Origin: Sagittula salina
Lineage (GTDB): Bacteria; Pseudomonadota; Alphaproteobacteria; Rhodobacterales; Rhodobacteraceae
NCBI RefSeq assembly: GCF_017813235.1
Contig: NZ_JAGISH010000001.1
Span: 310,001 to 374,000, forward strand
Length of the DNA stretch: 64,000 nucleotides
Direction of reading: 5' to 3'
Positions 45,342-55,487 of this stretch are shown here, piece by piece. The notes beneath the pieces were generated by a model that saw only the letters and a list, made by a program, of their open reading frames with translations, searched no databases and was not told the origin of the DNA. Position 1 is the stretch's first letter; each line of letters opens with the position of its first letter. A program made the position numbers and the translations under genes.

Positions 45342-46334
45342 TCACAGCGCCACGCGCGTAGCCCGGCCGCCCTCCTCCGCCAGCCGGGCCGCGACGGAGG
45401 CCACCGCGAGATCCTGCAGCCCCACGCCGGTGCCGTCGAAAAGTGTGATCTCCGTCTCCGAGGTCCGCCCCGGATGCGCGCCGTTGATCACCGCGCCGAT
45501 GGGGGTGATCGCGTCTGGCGACAGCGCGCCCGAGGCCACTGCGTGCTGCGCCTCACCGAGGGAAATCGACTGCGCCACCTCGTCGGTGAAGACCGTGGCA
45601 GCGGCGACCAGCGCGGGGTCGACCTCCATCTTGCCCTTGGTGTCGGTGCCCATGCAGGCGATGTGGGTGCCGGGGCGGACCCAGTCCTTCAGCAGCAAGG
45701 GCTCGAAGGCAGAGGTGATCGTGATGATCGCATCTGCCTGCGCGCAGACCTCTTCGGCCGAAACGGCCTCGAACGGCAGGCCCAATTCCTCGGCCACGGC
45801 GCCCAGGCGGGGCAGCATGTCGGGGTGCGGGTTCCAGGCGACGACCTTCTCGAAGGTGCGCTGTTCGACGGCCGCGCGCAGCTGGAAAGTGGACTGGTGT
45901 CCGGCGCCGATCATGCCCAGCACCTTCGCGTCCTTGCGCGCGAGATGCGCAATCGAAACCGCCGAGGAAGCCGCCGTACGCACCGCCGTCAGGTAGTTGC
46001 CCCCCACCAGCGCCGAGAGCCGCCCGGTGTCCGGGTCAAAAAGGCAGACCGTGGACTGGTGGTTGGTCAGCCCCTTGTCCGCGTTGCCTGGCCAGTAGCC
46101 GCCCGCCTTCACGCCCAGCACCATGCCCGCCTTGTCGAAGCCGGACTTGAAGCCGTAAAGCGCGTCGGCGTGGCCGATTGCCTCGCGCACCACGGGGAAG
46201 TTGCGCGCCTCCCCCGACGCCATGGCGCCGAAGACCGCCTCGACGGCCTCGAAGGCCTCCTTGCGGCCTACCAGTTCCGCGCAGGCCTCTTCGCCAACGA
46301 TCAGGATGCCCTGTGCCTGTTCCACGTCCTTCAT
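45342..46334 (-). CDS. bhcD: Iminosuccinate reductase, ornithine cyclodeaminase family
   Basis: ATG 46334, with GGAGG 6 bases upstream, gives 330 residues. The Rossmann motif is LGMIGAGHQSTFQLRAAVEQ; GGNYLTAVRTAASSAVS and MGTDTKGKMEVDP are family landmarks. In the beta-hydroxyaspartate cycle BhcD reduces iminosuccinate to aspartate with NAD(P)H. Sequence alone gives only the cyclodeaminase family; the role comes from its place in a complete bhcA-B-C-D set. Confidence 0.92.
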   Translation of the reverse strand: MKDVEQAQGILIVGEEACAELVGRKEAFEAVEAVFGAMASGEARNFPVVREAIGHADALYGFKSGFDKAGMVLGVKAGGYWPGNADKGLTNHQSTVCLFDPDTGRLSALVGGNYLTAVRTAASSAVSIAHLARKDAKVLGMIGAGHQSTFQLRAAVEQRTFEKVVAWNPHPDMLPRLGAVAEELGLPFEAVSAEEVCAQADAIITITSAFEPLLLKDWVRPGTHIACMGTDTKGKMEVDPALVAAATVFTDEVAQSISLGEAQHAVASGALSPDAITPIGAVINGAHPGRTSETEITLFDGTGVGLQDLAVASVAARLAEEGGRATRVAL

Positions 46335-46425
46335 CTCCGTCCTCCGTGCCATTCTGCGTTGCGCGGGCCGGGGCTTGCGCTCCGACCCGCCCCTGTCATG
46401 TCCGTGGCCCGACCGGGCCGCGCGT

Positions 46426-47589
46426 TCAGTAGGCCTTGCCGCGGGCCGAGACCGGCCAGACCGTCTCGACCTTGCCCTTGCGCAGGCCGACGTACCAGTC
46501 GTGCACGTTGCAGGTCGGGTCGCAGTGGCCGGGCACCAGCTTCAGCTTGTCGTTAACATTCAGCGCGCCGGTGGGGTCCATGACCACGCCGTGCTCGTCG
46601 GAGCATTTCACGTATTCCACGTCGTCGCGGCCAAAGATGACCGGCAGGCCGGAGTCCACCGACTGCGCCTTCAACCCCGCGTCGACGATGGCCTTGTCGG
46701 CCTTGGCGTGGCTCATGACGGAGGTCAGGATGAACAGCGCGTTCTCCCATTCGCCCTGATCGATGCGCTTGCCGTCCTGATCCAGAATGCGGCCGTAATC
46801 GGCATCCATGAAGGCATAGGAGCCGCACTGGAGCTCGTTGTACACGCCCGAGGTCGATTCGAAGTAATACGAGCCGGTGCCGCCGCCGCCGACGATGTCG
46901 CACTCCAGCCCCTCGGCCTTCAGTCCGTCCACGGCGTCCTTCACCATGGCCACCGCCACGTCGAGCTTCGCCTTGCGGTCGTCGTAGCTGTCGAGGTGCT
47001 GCATGGCGCCCTGGTAGGCCTGGATGCCGGCGAATTTCAGCCCCGGCGCGGCGTCGATGGCCTTGGCGATCTCCACCACCTCGGGCGTGGTGGTGACGCC
47101 GCAACGGCCCGCGCCACAGTCGATTTCCACGAGGCATTCGATCTGGGTGCCGTGGCGCTGGGCGGCGGCGCTCAGGTCCTCCACGTTCGCCACGTCATCG
47201 ACGCAGCAGAGCGTGCGCGCACCCAGCTTCGGGATCTGCGCCAGGCGATCGATCTTCAGCGGGTCCCGCACCTGGTTCGACACCAGCACGTCCTTGATAC
47301 CGCCACGGGCAAAGACCTCCGCCTCCGATACCTTCTGACAGCAGACACCGCAGGCGCCGCCGAGTTCCACCTGAAGCTTGGCCACGTCCACCGACTTGTG
47401 CATCTTGCCATGCACCCGGTGGCGCATGCCGTGCGCCATGGCGTAATCGCCCATTTTCTTGATGTTGCGCTCCAGCGCGTCGAGGTCGAGCACGAGGCAG
47501 GGTGTCTGGACCTGCGCCTCGTCCATGCCCGGCAGCGCCGGAATGTCAAAGCCCACTTCGTAGTCGTCGAGGTGAATTGCGTCTTTCAT
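46426..47589 (-). CDS. bhcC: Beta-hydroxyaspartate aldolase, D-threonine aldolase-like
   Basis: ATG 47589 after GGGGAG gives 387 residues; an upstream ATG at 47628 has no comparable site. The alanine-racemase-type barrel has TPCLVLDLDALERNI, and HRVHGKMHK with PLP-binding Lys62. ECLVEIDCGAGRCGV, GIQAYQGAMQH and GGGGTGSYYFE bind cofactor. The C-terminal DSD1-like domain has metal residues near HGVVMDP and PGHCDPTCN. BhcC condenses glyoxylate with glycine to beta-hydroxyaspartate, the carbon-fixing step of the cycle. Confidence 0.93.
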   Translation of the reverse strand: MKDAIHLDDYEVGFDIPALPGMDEAQVQTPCLVLDLDALERNIKKMGDYAMAHGMRHRVHGKMHKSVDVAKLQVELGGACGVCCQKVSEAEVFARGGIKDVLVSNQVRDPLKIDRLAQIPKLGARTLCCVDDVANVEDLSAAAQRHGTQIECLVEIDCGAGRCGVTTTPEVVEIAKAIDAAPGLKFAGIQAYQGAMQHLDSYDDRKAKLDVAVAMVKDAVDGLKAEGLECDIVGGGGTGSYYFESTSGVYNELQCGSYAFMDADYGRILDQDGKRIDQGEWENALFILTSVMSHAKADKAIVDAGLKAQSVDSGLPVIFGRDDVEYVKCSDEHGVVMDPTGALNVNDKLKLVPGHCDPTCNVHDWYVGLRKGKVETVWPVSARGKAY

Positions 47590-47682
47590 CTCAGTCTCCC
47601 CAAAGCTGACAGCAGTCAACTTTTCCATTCATTTACAGTTATTTACGAAAAGTTTCGCGGCGAAATTCGGGTCTGGGCGGCG

Positions 47683-47707
47683 GTAGGGCGGGCTGTGACC
47701 GCCCTAC
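47683..47707. other. Hairpin overlapping the bhcB stop
   Basis: A perfect 9-bp stem (gtagggcgg / ccgccctac) with a 7-base loop covers the bhcB stop codon at 47704-47706. In the leftward transcript it lies in the 114-base gap before bhcC. A second, smaller palindrome TTTCG-CGG-CGAAA is at 47653-47665. Confidence 0.55.
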
Positions 47708-48678
47708 ACGGCCATCCACGGCAGACGGTCGAGGTCGACGTTGCCGCCGGTAATCACGATCCCCACGCGCTTGCCCGCGAAACGATCACGGTTCTTCAGG
47801 ATCACCGCCAGCGGTACGGCCGAGGATGGCTCCATCACCACGCGCAGGTGCTTCCAGGTGATCTTCATCGCGTCGACGATCTCCTCTTCGGAGGCCGTCG
47901 GCACGTCGGTCACGAAGTTGCGCACGAAATGCCAGGTGTTCTCCTTCAGTGGAACCTTCAGCCCGTCGGCCACCGTCTCCGGCGCGTCGTCGGCGATGAT
48001 GTGCCCAGCCTTGAACGACCGCGCCGCGTCGTCGGCCATCTCCGGTTCGGCCGCGTAGATTTCCACGTTGGGCGCGAGGTTGGACAGCGTCAGGCAAGTG
48101 CCGGAGATCATGCCGCCGCCACCGATGGGCGCCACCACCGCGTCCAGCCCCTCCACTTGCTTTAGAAGTTCGTAGGAACAGGTCGCCTGCCCGCAGATCA
48201 CGCGCGGATCGTTGTAGGGATGCACGAATTCGCCGCCCGTGGCGGCCTGCACCTCGGCAAAGACCGCCTCGCGCGAGGAGGTCGAAGGCTCGCATTCGGT
48301 GATGGTGCCGCCGTAACGGCGCACGGCGTCCTTCTTGGCCTGGGGTGCAGTGCGTGGCATGACCACGTTGCAGGGGATGCCCCGCCGCCCCGCCGCCCAG
48401 CTGAGTGACAGCGCGTGGTTGCCGGAGGAATGCGTGCAGACCCCCAGACGCGCCTTTTCGTCATCCAGCCCGAAGACCGCGTTGCAGGCGCCGCGTACCT
48501 TGAAGGCGCCGGCCTCCTGCAGGTTTTCGCACTTGAAGAACAGCTGCGCGCCGGTCAGTTCGTCCAGGTAATCCGACCGCAGGACCGGCGTCTGCCGCAC
48601 GTGCCCCTTGATCCGGTCATAGGCCGCGCGCACGTGCTCGATGGTCAGCGTTTCGGCCAGTGTGGTTGCGTCGAGCAT
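47704..48678 (-). CDS. bhcB: Beta-hydroxyaspartate dehydratase, threonine dehydratase-like
   Basis: ATG 48678 after GGAGG gives 324 residues. This fold-type II PLP enzyme has EAGAFKVRGACNA with Lys60, SSGNHALSLSWAA, IGGGGMISG (PLP phosphate loop), and ITGGNVDLD. BhcB removes water from beta-hydroxyaspartate to give iminosuccinate. A generic serine/threonine dehydratase would look similar, but the flanking bhcA, bhcC and bhcD genes decide the call. It starts 13 bases after bhcA. Confidence 0.93.
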   Translation of the reverse strand: MLDATTLAETLTIEHVRAAYDRIKGHVRQTPVLRSDYLDELTGAQLFFKCENLQEAGAFKVRGACNAVFGLDDEKARLGVCTHSSGNHALSLSWAAGRRGIPCNVVMPRTAPQAKKDAVRRYGGTITECEPSTSSREAVFAEVQAATGGEFVHPYNDPRVICGQATCSYELLKQVEGLDAVVAPIGGGGMISGTCLTLSNLAPNVEIYAAEPEMADDAARSFKAGHIIADDAPETVADGLKVPLKENTWHFVRNFVTDVPTASEEEIVDAMKITWKHLRVVMEPSSAVPLAVILKNRDRFAGKRVGIVITGGNVDLDRLPWMAV

Positions 48679-48691
48679 CTGGTGATCCTCC

Positions 48692-49900
48692 TTATTCCGC
48701 CGCCAGGTTTTCTTTGCCCTGCGTCACGGCCTGCGCGCGAGTCTGGCGGTAATACTCCTGCGCCGCCGCCACGCCGCTGCCCAGGGTGATGGGGTAGTCG
48801 AGATCGGCCATGGCCATCTCGATCGTGGCAAGGCCCGAAAGCACCATGACATCCGTGAGGGAGCCCAGGTGGCCGATGCGGAAGGCCTTCCCGTTCAGTT
48901 CGCCCAGCCCCACACCAAAGGAGACGCCGTAGGCGGTGTAAGCGTGGTCGGTCAGCCTGTTGGAGTCGAAGCCCTCCGGCACGCGGATCGCACTGACCGT
49001 GTCGGAGTAAAGCGCCGGCTCCTGCGCCACGAGGTCCAGCCCCCAAGCGGAAACCGCACGGCGCACGCCTTCGGCCAGCCGATGGTGGCGGGCGTAGACA
49101 TTCTCCAGCCCCTCTTCAAAGAGCATGTCGAGCGCTTCGCGCATCCCGTAGATCAGCTGCAGCGGCGGCGTGTAGGGGAAACCGCCCTTTCCATTGTTGG
49201 CCGCCATGTCGCGGAAGTCGAAGTAGCAGCGTGGCAGTTTCGCCGTTTCCATCGCAGCGAATGCCTTGGGCGAGACGCAGGTGATCGCCATGCCCGCAGG
49301 CAGCATGAAGCCCTTCTGCGAACCGGAGATCGCCACGTCCACGCCCCAGTCATCGAAGTGGAAGGGCACGGATGCCAAAGAGGACACGCAGTCGACGAAC
49401 ATCATCGCCGGGTGGTCCGCCGAATCCATGGCCCGGCGCACACTGCCCACGTCGGACAGCACGCCGGTAGCGGTCTCGTTATGGGTGACCAGCACGGCCT
49501 TGATTGTGTGGGCGGTGTCGGCGGCAAGGATCTCCTCGAACCGGTCCGCCGGGGCGCCGCAGCCCCAGGGCGTTTCGACGACCTGCACCTCCAGGCCAAA
49601 CTTCTGGCAAAGGTCGATCCACTTGTGGGAGAACATGCCATAGCGCGCCACCAGCACCTTGTCGCCGGGCGACAGCGTGTTGGCCACCGCCGCCTCCCAG
49701 CCGCCGGTGCCGGAGCCGGGGAAGGTGATCACGGTGCCGAGCGTGGTGCCGAAGACCTTCTTCGTGTCGTCCAGCATCGGCTTGAACAGGCCGGCGAAGT
49801 CAGGGGCGCGATGGTCCACGGTCTGCGCCATCATCTTCGTGCGCAGGCGGTCGGGCATATTGGTGGGGCCGGGAATGAAAACGGGATTCTGATTGCTCAT
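48692..49900 (-). CDS. bhcA: Aspartate-glyoxylate aminotransferase
   Basis: ATG 49900 with GGAGGAG upstream gives 402 residues of a class V aminotransferase: VFIPGPTNMPDRLR, FPGSGTGGWEAA, FVDCVSSLASV and ISGSQKGFMLPAG with PLP Lys196, then FRIGHLGSLTD. The serine-glyoxylate aminotransferase family includes BhcA, which moves the amino group of aspartate to glyoxylate, yielding glycine and oxaloacetate. First gene of the leftward bhc operon, with the divergent regulator 212 bases away. Confidence 0.93.
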   Translation of the reverse strand: MSNQNPVFIPGPTNMPDRLRTKMMAQTVDHRAPDFAGLFKPMLDDTKKVFGTTLGTVITFPGSGTGGWEAAVANTLSPGDKVLVARYGMFSHKWIDLCQKFGLEVQVVETPWGCGAPADRFEEILAADTAHTIKAVLVTHNETATGVLSDVGSVRRAMDSADHPAMMFVDCVSSLASVPFHFDDWGVDVAISGSQKGFMLPAGMAITCVSPKAFAAMETAKLPRCYFDFRDMAANNGKGGFPYTPPLQLIYGMREALDMLFEEGLENVYARHHRLAEGVRRAVSAWGLDLVAQEPALYSDTVSAIRVPEGFDSNRLTDHAYTAYGVSFGVGLGELNGKAFRIGHLGSLTDVMVLSGLATIEMAMADLDYPITLGSGVAAAQEYYRQTRAQAVTQGKENLAAE

Positions 49901-49967
49901 GGGATGCTCCTCCAGTTGCCCCAAGGATGCGCGTTTCGCGGCGCGCTTGCAATTTTCTTGAAAAACG

Positions 49968-49984
49968 TTTCCACTGAGCGGAAA
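49968..49984. promoter_or_regulatory. Inverted repeat TTTCC-N7-GGAAA in the bhcA-bhcR gap
   Basis: Arms at 49968-49972 and 49980-49984 surround seven bases in the divergent promoter region, 68 bases before bhcA. IclR-family operators often have such short AT-rich inverted arms. A nearby cgaaaa/ttttc stretch adds symmetry. Binding by BhcR is inference. Confidence 0.5.
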
Positions 49985-50111
49985 ATGCGATTAATGGATT
50001 GAAGACATTGGACAAACCTTTTCTCACTTTTAATCCGCGCCGCAACGCAGCGACGATTTCCCCCGATTTAGTCGCGGATTTCCCGCAATTTTCCCGTCCA
50101 GGAGTGTGCAG

Positions 50112-50948
50112 ATGAGTCCCGAGAAGCGCCCCCGAGGCCGCCCGAAATCGCAGTTCAAGGAAAGCTCGGCGGGCTCCCTGCAATCGCTCGACCGAGCCTT
50201 GATGCTGTTGTCCACCGTGGCTCGGCGCACCTCTGCCACGCTGTCGGAACTGGCTCGGGAGACGGACATTCCGACTGCAACGACACACCGCATCCTGACC
50301 ACGCTGCAGAACAGCCGCTACACCGCCTTTGATGAGGAACGGCAGGAATGGCGCATTGGCATCGAAGCCTATCGGACGGGGCTGTCCTTCCTCGCCCGCA
50401 CCTCGGTCGCGGAGGTCGGGCGCCCGGTGATGCGCCGCCTGATGGCGGAGACCGGCGAGACCGCGAACCTCGCGGTGCCGGACATCACGGTTTCCGGGGC
50501 GGAAGTGGTCTTTATCGGGCAGGTGGAGACGCCGAACCCGATCCGGGCGTTCTTTCCGCCCGGCACGCGGACCTCGATGCACGCCTCCGGGACGGGCAAG
50601 GCGATCCTCGCCGCCCTCGCCCCGGAGGCGCGGGCTCGGGCCATGGCGCGGATCACCTTCGAGGCCTATACCGGCTCCACCCTCGCCACGCCGGACCTGC
50701 TGGCGGCGGATCTGGAGAAGATCGCAAGTCGCGGCTGGTCGCACGACCGCGAGGAACGCCACCCCGGCATGTCATGCATCGGAGCGGCGATCTATGACGA
50801 CCAGGGCCACCCCTGCGCGGGTATTTCCGTCTCCGGCCCCACAGCGCGCTTCGCTCCTGATCGGGCGTGGTCGCTGGGGGCCACGGTGGCAGAGGCCGCC
50901 CGCGAGATTACGGAATTGTCCGGAGGCCGCTGGCCACGCCCGGAGTGA
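50112..50948 (+). CDS. bhcR: IclR-family regulator of the beta-hydroxyaspartate cycle
   Basis: ATG 50112, 7 bases after AGGAG, gives 278 residues; GTG 50106 is a poorer start. The N-terminal winged helix (about 25-85) has SLDRALMLLSTVARR and ATTHRILTTLQNSRY as the recognition region. The IclR effector domain follows, with HASGTGKAILAAL, EERHPGMSCIGAAIYD and AGISVSGPTARF. BhcR-type proteins are divergent from bhcA and respond to glyoxylate in Paracoccus; the same role is inferred here from position. Confidence 0.9.
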   Translation: MSPEKRPRGRPKSQFKESSAGSLQSLDRALMLLSTVARRTSATLSELARETDIPTATTHRILTTLQNSRYTAFDEERQEWRIGIEAYRTGLSFLARTSVAEVGRPVMRRLMAETGETANLAVPDITVSGAEVVFIGQVETPNPIRAFFPPGTRTSMHASGTGKAILAALAPEARARAMARITFEAYTGSTLATPDLLAADLEKIASRGWSHDREERHPGMSCIGAAIYDDQGHPCAGISVSGPTARFAPDRAWSLGATVAEAAREITELSGGRWPRPE

Positions 50949-51064
50949 GGCGGTTTCGTCGAGAAGAAGCCGAAGGGGGAGCGCTTTGACCCCCGGGGAC
51001 TGCGGGCGTGGCAGGCCCGATACTGCATCATGTCCCCGGCAACCTGGGGCGACCGGAGAGCCAT

Positions 51065-51087
51065 GGAGCGCGTACGAAGCGCGCTCC
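51065..51087. terminator. Possible hairpin between bhcR and mtlK (convergent)
   Basis: An 8-bp stem (ggagcgcg / cgcgctcc) with a 7-base loop lies 17 bases from the mtlK stop. It lacks a T run on either strand, so the call is tentative. Confidence 0.4.
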
Positions 51088-51103
51088 TCAGGGTCAGGAC
51101 GGA

Positions 51104-52567
51104 TCACCCGGCGAGGTAGGCGCGCAGGGTGGCCCGGGTACCATTCTGCCAGAGCGCGTCGAGCCAGCGGGCAAATGCCTCGGCAAAGGCCGCGTTCTGC
51201 CCGAGGGTGCCGTAGATCTGCGCCTGCGCCAGCCACGCCTGCGGGTCGGTCTTCGCGGCCATGGCGGCCTCCGACAGCATGGGCCAAATAGGGTCGTTGG
51301 GATCGATCCGGGTGCCGTCCTCACGCAGTCCGATGCACATGCGGGCCCAGAGCGCCTCGACCAGTGCCAGCCCGTCGATCGGGCCGCCCGCAGCCAGTGC
51401 ATCGCGCAGGATCGGCAACACGAAGCCCGGATGTCGCGAGGAACCGTCAAAGGCGACGCGCCGCACGGTGTCGTGGATCATCGGGTTGGAGAAACGCCGC
51501 GCGATGAGGTCCGCATAGGCCTGAGGCGTCATCCCCGGCACGGCGTGGACGTAAGGAACGATACACTCCGCCTCCACCTTGGCAAAGAAGGCGGCGACGT
51601 CCGCGTCCATCATGCAGGATGCGATGGTCGGCAGTGACAGCACCTCGCCCGCGTTGGCCAGCACCTGATGGCCCGCGTTGAGCGTGCGGATCTTCATCGC
51701 CTCGAAGGCGTGAACCGCGTCGGTAAAGGTCGCCCCCGCCAGTTCCCAGTCCGGGCGACCGGCGCAAAAGGCGTCCTCGATCACCCATTGGCGGAAATTC
51801 TCATGCGTCACCGGCGCGGCATCGTCGATCCCGAGGGACTGCGCCAGTTCGATCTCCTTCGCTCCGGTGGCGGGCACGATGCAGTCGACCATGGAGTTGG
51901 GGAAGCTGCAGTGCGTGTCGATCCAGTCCGCGAGCTCAGGGTCAGAGAGCCGCGCGAGGCCGGTGACCGTCTGGCGCAGAATGGCGCCGTTGCCCTGAAG
52001 GTTGTCGCAGCTTTGCAGTGTGAAAGGGCCAGTGCCCGCCGCGCGGCGCGCCTTCAGCGCCGCGACGATGGCACCGAAGGCCGTGCGCGGCGTATCCGGG
52101 TGCGCAGCGTCATGGGCAATGTCCTCGTGGGCGGTATCGAATGCCCCCGAAGCGGTGACGAAGTAGCCCCCTTCCGTCACGGTCAACGCCACGATTCGGA
52201 TGCGCTGGTCGCCCATAGCCGCGATCAGCGGGCCGTTACCCTCCGCAATCTCGATATAGTCGATCATCGCACCGGTGACCTCGGCGGACTGCCCCTTTGG
52301 GTCCAGCTCGATAAGCGTGGTCAGGCAGTCCTGCGCCTTCAGGCGGTCGCGCATGGCGGCATCGTAGGGCCGCACGCCGGCGCCGAGGATCGCCCAGTCG
52401 AGCGCTCTGCCCTGCTGCATCAGCCGATGCAGGTACCACGCCTGATGCGCGCGGTGGAAATTGCCCAGTCCGATGTGCACGATGCCGGGGGTCAGGCTCG
52501 CCCGGTCGTAGGTCGGACGCGCGATGCCCTTGGGCAGATCTGCTAGGGTTGCGTTAGAAAGCTTCAT
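51104..52567 (-). CDS. mtlK: Mannitol 2-dehydrogenase, long-chain polyol family
   Basis: ATG 52567 gives 487 residues, normal for the family. The N-terminal Rossmann motif is GIVHIGLGNFHRAHQAWY. The catalytic KxxxxNxxH pattern is visible in MKIRTLNAGHQVLA. The enzyme oxidises mannitol (and some other hexitols) to fructose with NAD. It is the last gene of the leftward polyol operon, matching the smoEFGK-smoS-mtlK order of Rhodobacter sphaeroides. Confidence 0.95.
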   Translation of the reverse strand: MKLSNATLADLPKGIARPTYDRASLTPGIVHIGLGNFHRAHQAWYLHRLMQQGRALDWAILGAGVRPYDAAMRDRLKAQDCLTTLIELDPKGQSAEVTGAMIDYIEIAEGNGPLIAAMGDQRIRIVALTVTEGGYFVTASGAFDTAHEDIAHDAAHPDTPRTAFGAIVAALKARRAAGTGPFTLQSCDNLQGNGAILRQTVTGLARLSDPELADWIDTHCSFPNSMVDCIVPATGAKEIELAQSLGIDDAAPVTHENFRQWVIEDAFCAGRPDWELAGATFTDAVHAFEAMKIRTLNAGHQVLANAGEVLSLPTIASCMMDADVAAFFAKVEAECIVPYVHAVPGMTPQAYADLIARRFSNPMIHDTVRRVAFDGSSRHPGFVLPILRDALAAGGPIDGLALVEALWARMCIGLREDGTRIDPNDPIWPMLSEAAMAAKTDPQAWLAQAQIYGTLGQNAAFAEAFARWLDALWQNGTRATLRAYLAG

Positions 52568-52599
52568 GGTCCTGTCCTTCGCGGGGCGCACGGGCCCCG

Positions 52600-53369
52600 T
52601 CAGCTCATCCAGTTGCCGCCGTCGACGTTGTAGGTCTGGGCGACGATGTATTCGGCGTCGTCGGAGGCGAGGAAGACCGCCATGCCGGTGAGGTCCTCCG
52701 CACGGCCCATGCGGCCGTAGGGCACGGCAGCGCCGACTTCGCGCTTCTTCTGGCCGGGGGCCTTGTTCTCGTACCTGGCAAAGAAGGCGTCTACGCCGTC
52801 CCAGTGTTCGCCGTCGACCACGCCGGGGGCGATTGCGTTCACGTTGATGCCATGGGCGACGAGGTTCAGGCCCGCCGATTGCGTCAGGCTGATGATCGCC
52901 GCCTTCGACGCGCAGTAGACCGCGACCAGGCTTTCGCCGCGCCGTCCCGCCTGGCTGGCCATGTTGATGATGCGGCCCTTTATGCCGCGCTCGATCATGT
53001 GTTTCGCCACCGCCTGCAGCGTAAAGAGCGTGCCCGCCACGTTGATCGCCATGGCGCGGTCGTAGTCTTCGCGGGTGATCTGCGTGATCGGGGCCGCGGT
53101 GAAGATGGCGGCGTTGTTGATCAGGATGTCGATCTGACCGAGGCGTTGCACCGCCTCCGCCACGGCAACGTCGATGCTGTCCTGCCGGGTGACGTCCAGC
53201 TCCACCGCGATGGCCGCCGCGCCGATCTCTGCCGCCGTCGCGCGGGCGCGGGCGATGTCGATGTCGGCGATGGCCACACGGGCGCCCTCGGCGACGTAGC
53301 GCGAGGCGAAGGCGCGACCGATGCCGCGCGCGGCCCCCGTGATCAGGGCCGTCTTGCCCGCGAGGCGTG

Positions 53370-53373
<4 letters not shown>
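52600..53373 (-). CDS. smoS: Sorbitol/galactitol dehydrogenase, SDR
   Basis: The 257-residue SDR has [41 protein letters not shown] and YCASK (Tyr, Lys). RhaB-like [19 protein letters not shown] matches sorbitol dehydrogenase SmoS. It oxidises glucitol to fructose, or galactitol to tagatose. It overlaps smoK by four bases (ATGA). Confidence 0.93.
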
Positions 53374-54392
<1,019 letters not shown>

Positions 54393-54475
54393 CTGTACCT
54401 CCCTTCACTAAATGCCCTGCCACTCAGCGGCCTGCGGGCGTCCTGGGTGCCCTGCCGCTGCGCTGCTTGAGGGCG

Positions 54476-55306
54476 TTATTTCACCGCGCCAAAGGTCAGG
54501 CCGCGCACGAGTTGTTTCTGGCTGAACCAGCCAAGGATGAGGATCGGCGCGATGGCCATGGTGGAGGCCGCCGAGAGTTTCGCGAAGAACAGCCCCTCGG
54601 GCGAGGAGTAGGAGGCGATGAAAGCCGTGAGCGGCGCAGCCTGCGCCGCCGTGAGGTTCAGCGTCCAGAAGGCTTCGTTCCAGGCGAGGATCAGGTTGAG
54701 CAGTACCGTTGAGGCGATGCCCGGCAGCGCCATAGGCGTGAGCACGTGGATGATCTCTTCCTTCAGGCCTGCGCCGTCCATGCGGGCGGCTTCGAGGATT
54801 TCGCCGGGGATCTCGCGGAAATAGGTGTAGAGCATCCAGACGATGATCGGCAGGTTGATGAGCATGAGCACAACGATCAGGCCGAACTTCGTGTCGAGGA
54901 GGCCGAGTTTGATGAACACGAGGTAGATCGGGTAAAGCACGCCGACCGCCGGGAGCATCTTTGTCGAGAGCATCCACATAAGGATGTCCTTGGTCCGCTT
55001 CGAGGGCACGAAGGCCATGGACCAGGCAGCCGGAACCGCGATCAGCACCCCAAGCAGCGTCGAGCCGCCCGCGATGGCGATCGAGTTCCACAGGAATTTG
55101 GCGTAGTTGGAGCGCTCCATGACGACGCCGTAGTTTTCCAGCGTCCAGTCGAAGAACAGGAATACCGGCGGGTCAGCGATGGCCTGCGCCTCGGTCTTGA
55201 ACGAGGTCAGGATGGTCCAGAGGATCGGAAAGAAGATCAGCAGGCCGATCGCCCATGCGACGGCGGTGTTGAACGCCTTGCGTCTGGTGGTGACGGAACG
55301 GGCCAT
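54476..55306 (-). CDS. smoG: Polyol ABC transporter permease, MalG type
   Basis: The 276-residue protein has six hydrophobic segments and a central EAARMDGAGLKEEIIHVLTPMALPGI motif, the EAA loop that contacts the ATPase. It pairs with SmoF. A 181-base gap containing a dispersed repeat separates it from smoF, unusual inside an operon. Confidence 0.93.
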   Translation of the reverse strand: MARSVTTRRKAFNTAVAWAIGLLIFFPILWTILTSFKTEAQAIADPPVFLFFDWTLENYGVVMERSNYAKFLWNSIAIAGGSTLLGVLIAVPAAWSMAFVPSKRTKDILMWMLSTKMLPAVGVLYPIYLVFIKLGLLDTKFGLIVVLMLINLPIIVWMLYTYFREIPGEILEAARMDGAGLKEEIIHVLTPMALPGIASTVLLNLILAWNEAFWTLNLTAAQAAPLTAFIASYSSPEGLFFAKLSAASTMAIAPILILGWFSQKQLVRGLTFGAVK

Positions 55307-55385
55307 GGCTCAGGTCCTTTCGGCTGAGGTGTTTCGGCGCGCGTCGCGGGCATTCGTTGGGAATGCCGCGGCGCGCGTCGACCGG

Positions 55386-55437
55386 GCGGGGGCTCTGCCC
55401 CCGCACCCCCGAGGTATTTGGAAACCAAAGAAGCAGG
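55386..55437 (+). repeat. Dispersed intergenic repeat, copy 6, inside the polyol operon
   Basis: A perfect stem gcgggggc/gcccccgc (loop TCT) is followed by ACCCCCGAGGTATTTGG and AAACCAAAGAAGCAG. It lies between smoF and smoG, which are both transcribed leftward. Confidence 0.8.
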
Positions 55438-55487
55438 GAGCGCGGAGCGTTGGTGTGGAGCGGGTTTCTGCGGGGCGGTTCGGGCGA

